From the IMG/VR virus record IMGVR_UViG_3300043409_000787, positions 1-36,559 of that record: a DNA stretch of 36,559 bases. One strand, written 5' to 3'. This document shows positions 36,414-36,559 of this stretch, one piece after another. Source of the stretch: a virus. Position 1 is the stretch's first letter; each line of letters begins with the position of its first letter. Under the pieces are notes generated by a model, which was given only the letters and a program-made list of their open reading frames with translations, was not told the DNA's origin and ran no database searches. Position numbers and translations under genes: made by a program.

Positions 36414-36559
36414 CGACAGCCAAATCCCGGCCCCGCGAGTTCCGATAACCGAGAAGGAAGGTGGGCTGATCACCCGCGAATGGTTTCGGTTCTTCAACTT
36501 CGTCTACGAACAGATCTTGCGGCTGACCTCGTTTGCTTACGGGACGTTTAGCGGGTTTG
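36406..36559 (+). CDS. Structural-cluster protein, 3' end outside the window
   Basis: The ATG lies within the last codons of the gp10-like gene (8-base overlap). The 51 visible residues read M-L-S-D-S-Q-I-P-A-P-R-V-P-I at the start, then G-L-I-T-R-E-W-F-R-F-F-N-F-V-Y. Short phage proteins with this beginning and a W-x-R-F-F motif are common after gp10-like genes. The gene leaves the window at the right edge, so its length and role cannot be judged. Confidence 0.65.
   Translation, partial: MLSDSQIPAPRVPITEKEGGLITREWFRFFNFVYEQILRLTSFAYGTFSGF

Noticed and set aside
34974-36497. 507-codon minus-strand open frame opposite the gp10-like gene
   Set aside because: An antisense shadow typical of GC-rich codon use; composition is His/Arg/Val-rich with no recognisable motif, and the plus strand is clearly coding.
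1-36559. tRNA genes, integrase or attachment site
   Set aside because: I saw no cloverleaf-like segment or integrase motif in the gene-free stretches; a dedicated tRNA scan would be needed to exclude a degenerate one.

Overview
The window is almost certainly part of the genome of a tailed, short-tailed (podovirus-type) phage of a GC-rich proteobacterium, possibly an alphaproteobacterium. The virion module follows the P22 plan: small and large terminase, P22-type portal, scaffold, P22-type coat, gp4-like and gp10-like head-completion proteins, and three probable DNA-ejection proteins. Lysis uses a 3-TM holin and a GH108 endolysin. I see no integrase, excisionase, CI-type repressor, RNA polymerase gene or tRNA, so a strictly lytic life style is likely but not proved. 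The first gene (cupin) lacks its 5' end and the last gene lacks its 3' end. Both lie in the same late rightward module, so the window reads like a circular or circularly permuted genome opened inside that module.

Layout. 1-5657 (+): end of the virion module (cupin, three ejection-type proteins), a coiled-coil membrane protein, holin and endolysin. 5626-8498 (-): a VRR-NUC nuclease, a C5-cytosine methyltransferase, an SNF2-like helicase and a small protein, all overlapping. 8587-14741 (+): the replication operon with a RecB/Cas4-like DUF2800 nuclease, a probable ssDNA-binding protein, a family A DNA polymerase and a primase-helicase, closed by a strong hairpin terminator. 14779-21300 (-): a long leftward operon of more than twenty mostly tiny genes. 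They include two proteins resembling DnaA domain IV, a short sliding-clamp-like protein, a gp88/DUF7227-like protein, several membrane microproteins and a tandem family of coiled-coil proteins. 21301-22005: a gene-free, repeat-rich and partly AT-rich segment that looks like a replication origin and control region. 22006-36559 (+): DNA packaging and virion assembly, interrupted by four HNH endonuclease genes, two of them on the opposite strand.

How it works together (inference): a near-consensus promoter at 21330-21358 drives the leftward early genes away from the putative origin. The replication proteins from 8.6-14.7 kb copy the genome, possibly with the phage clamp and the DnaA-like proteins acting at the repeats. 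The rightward late genes then package and build the virion.

Most notable observations: (i) the methyltransferase gene carries a second long frame over about 950 bases, and the protein it would encode has its own recognisable repeats and ending; (ii) the putative origin holds about seven copies of a 9-base repeat whose core also occurs inside promoter spacers of the early operon; (iii) three overlapping small reading frames near 14.9 kb include a 26-residue membrane peptide with its own ribosome binding site.
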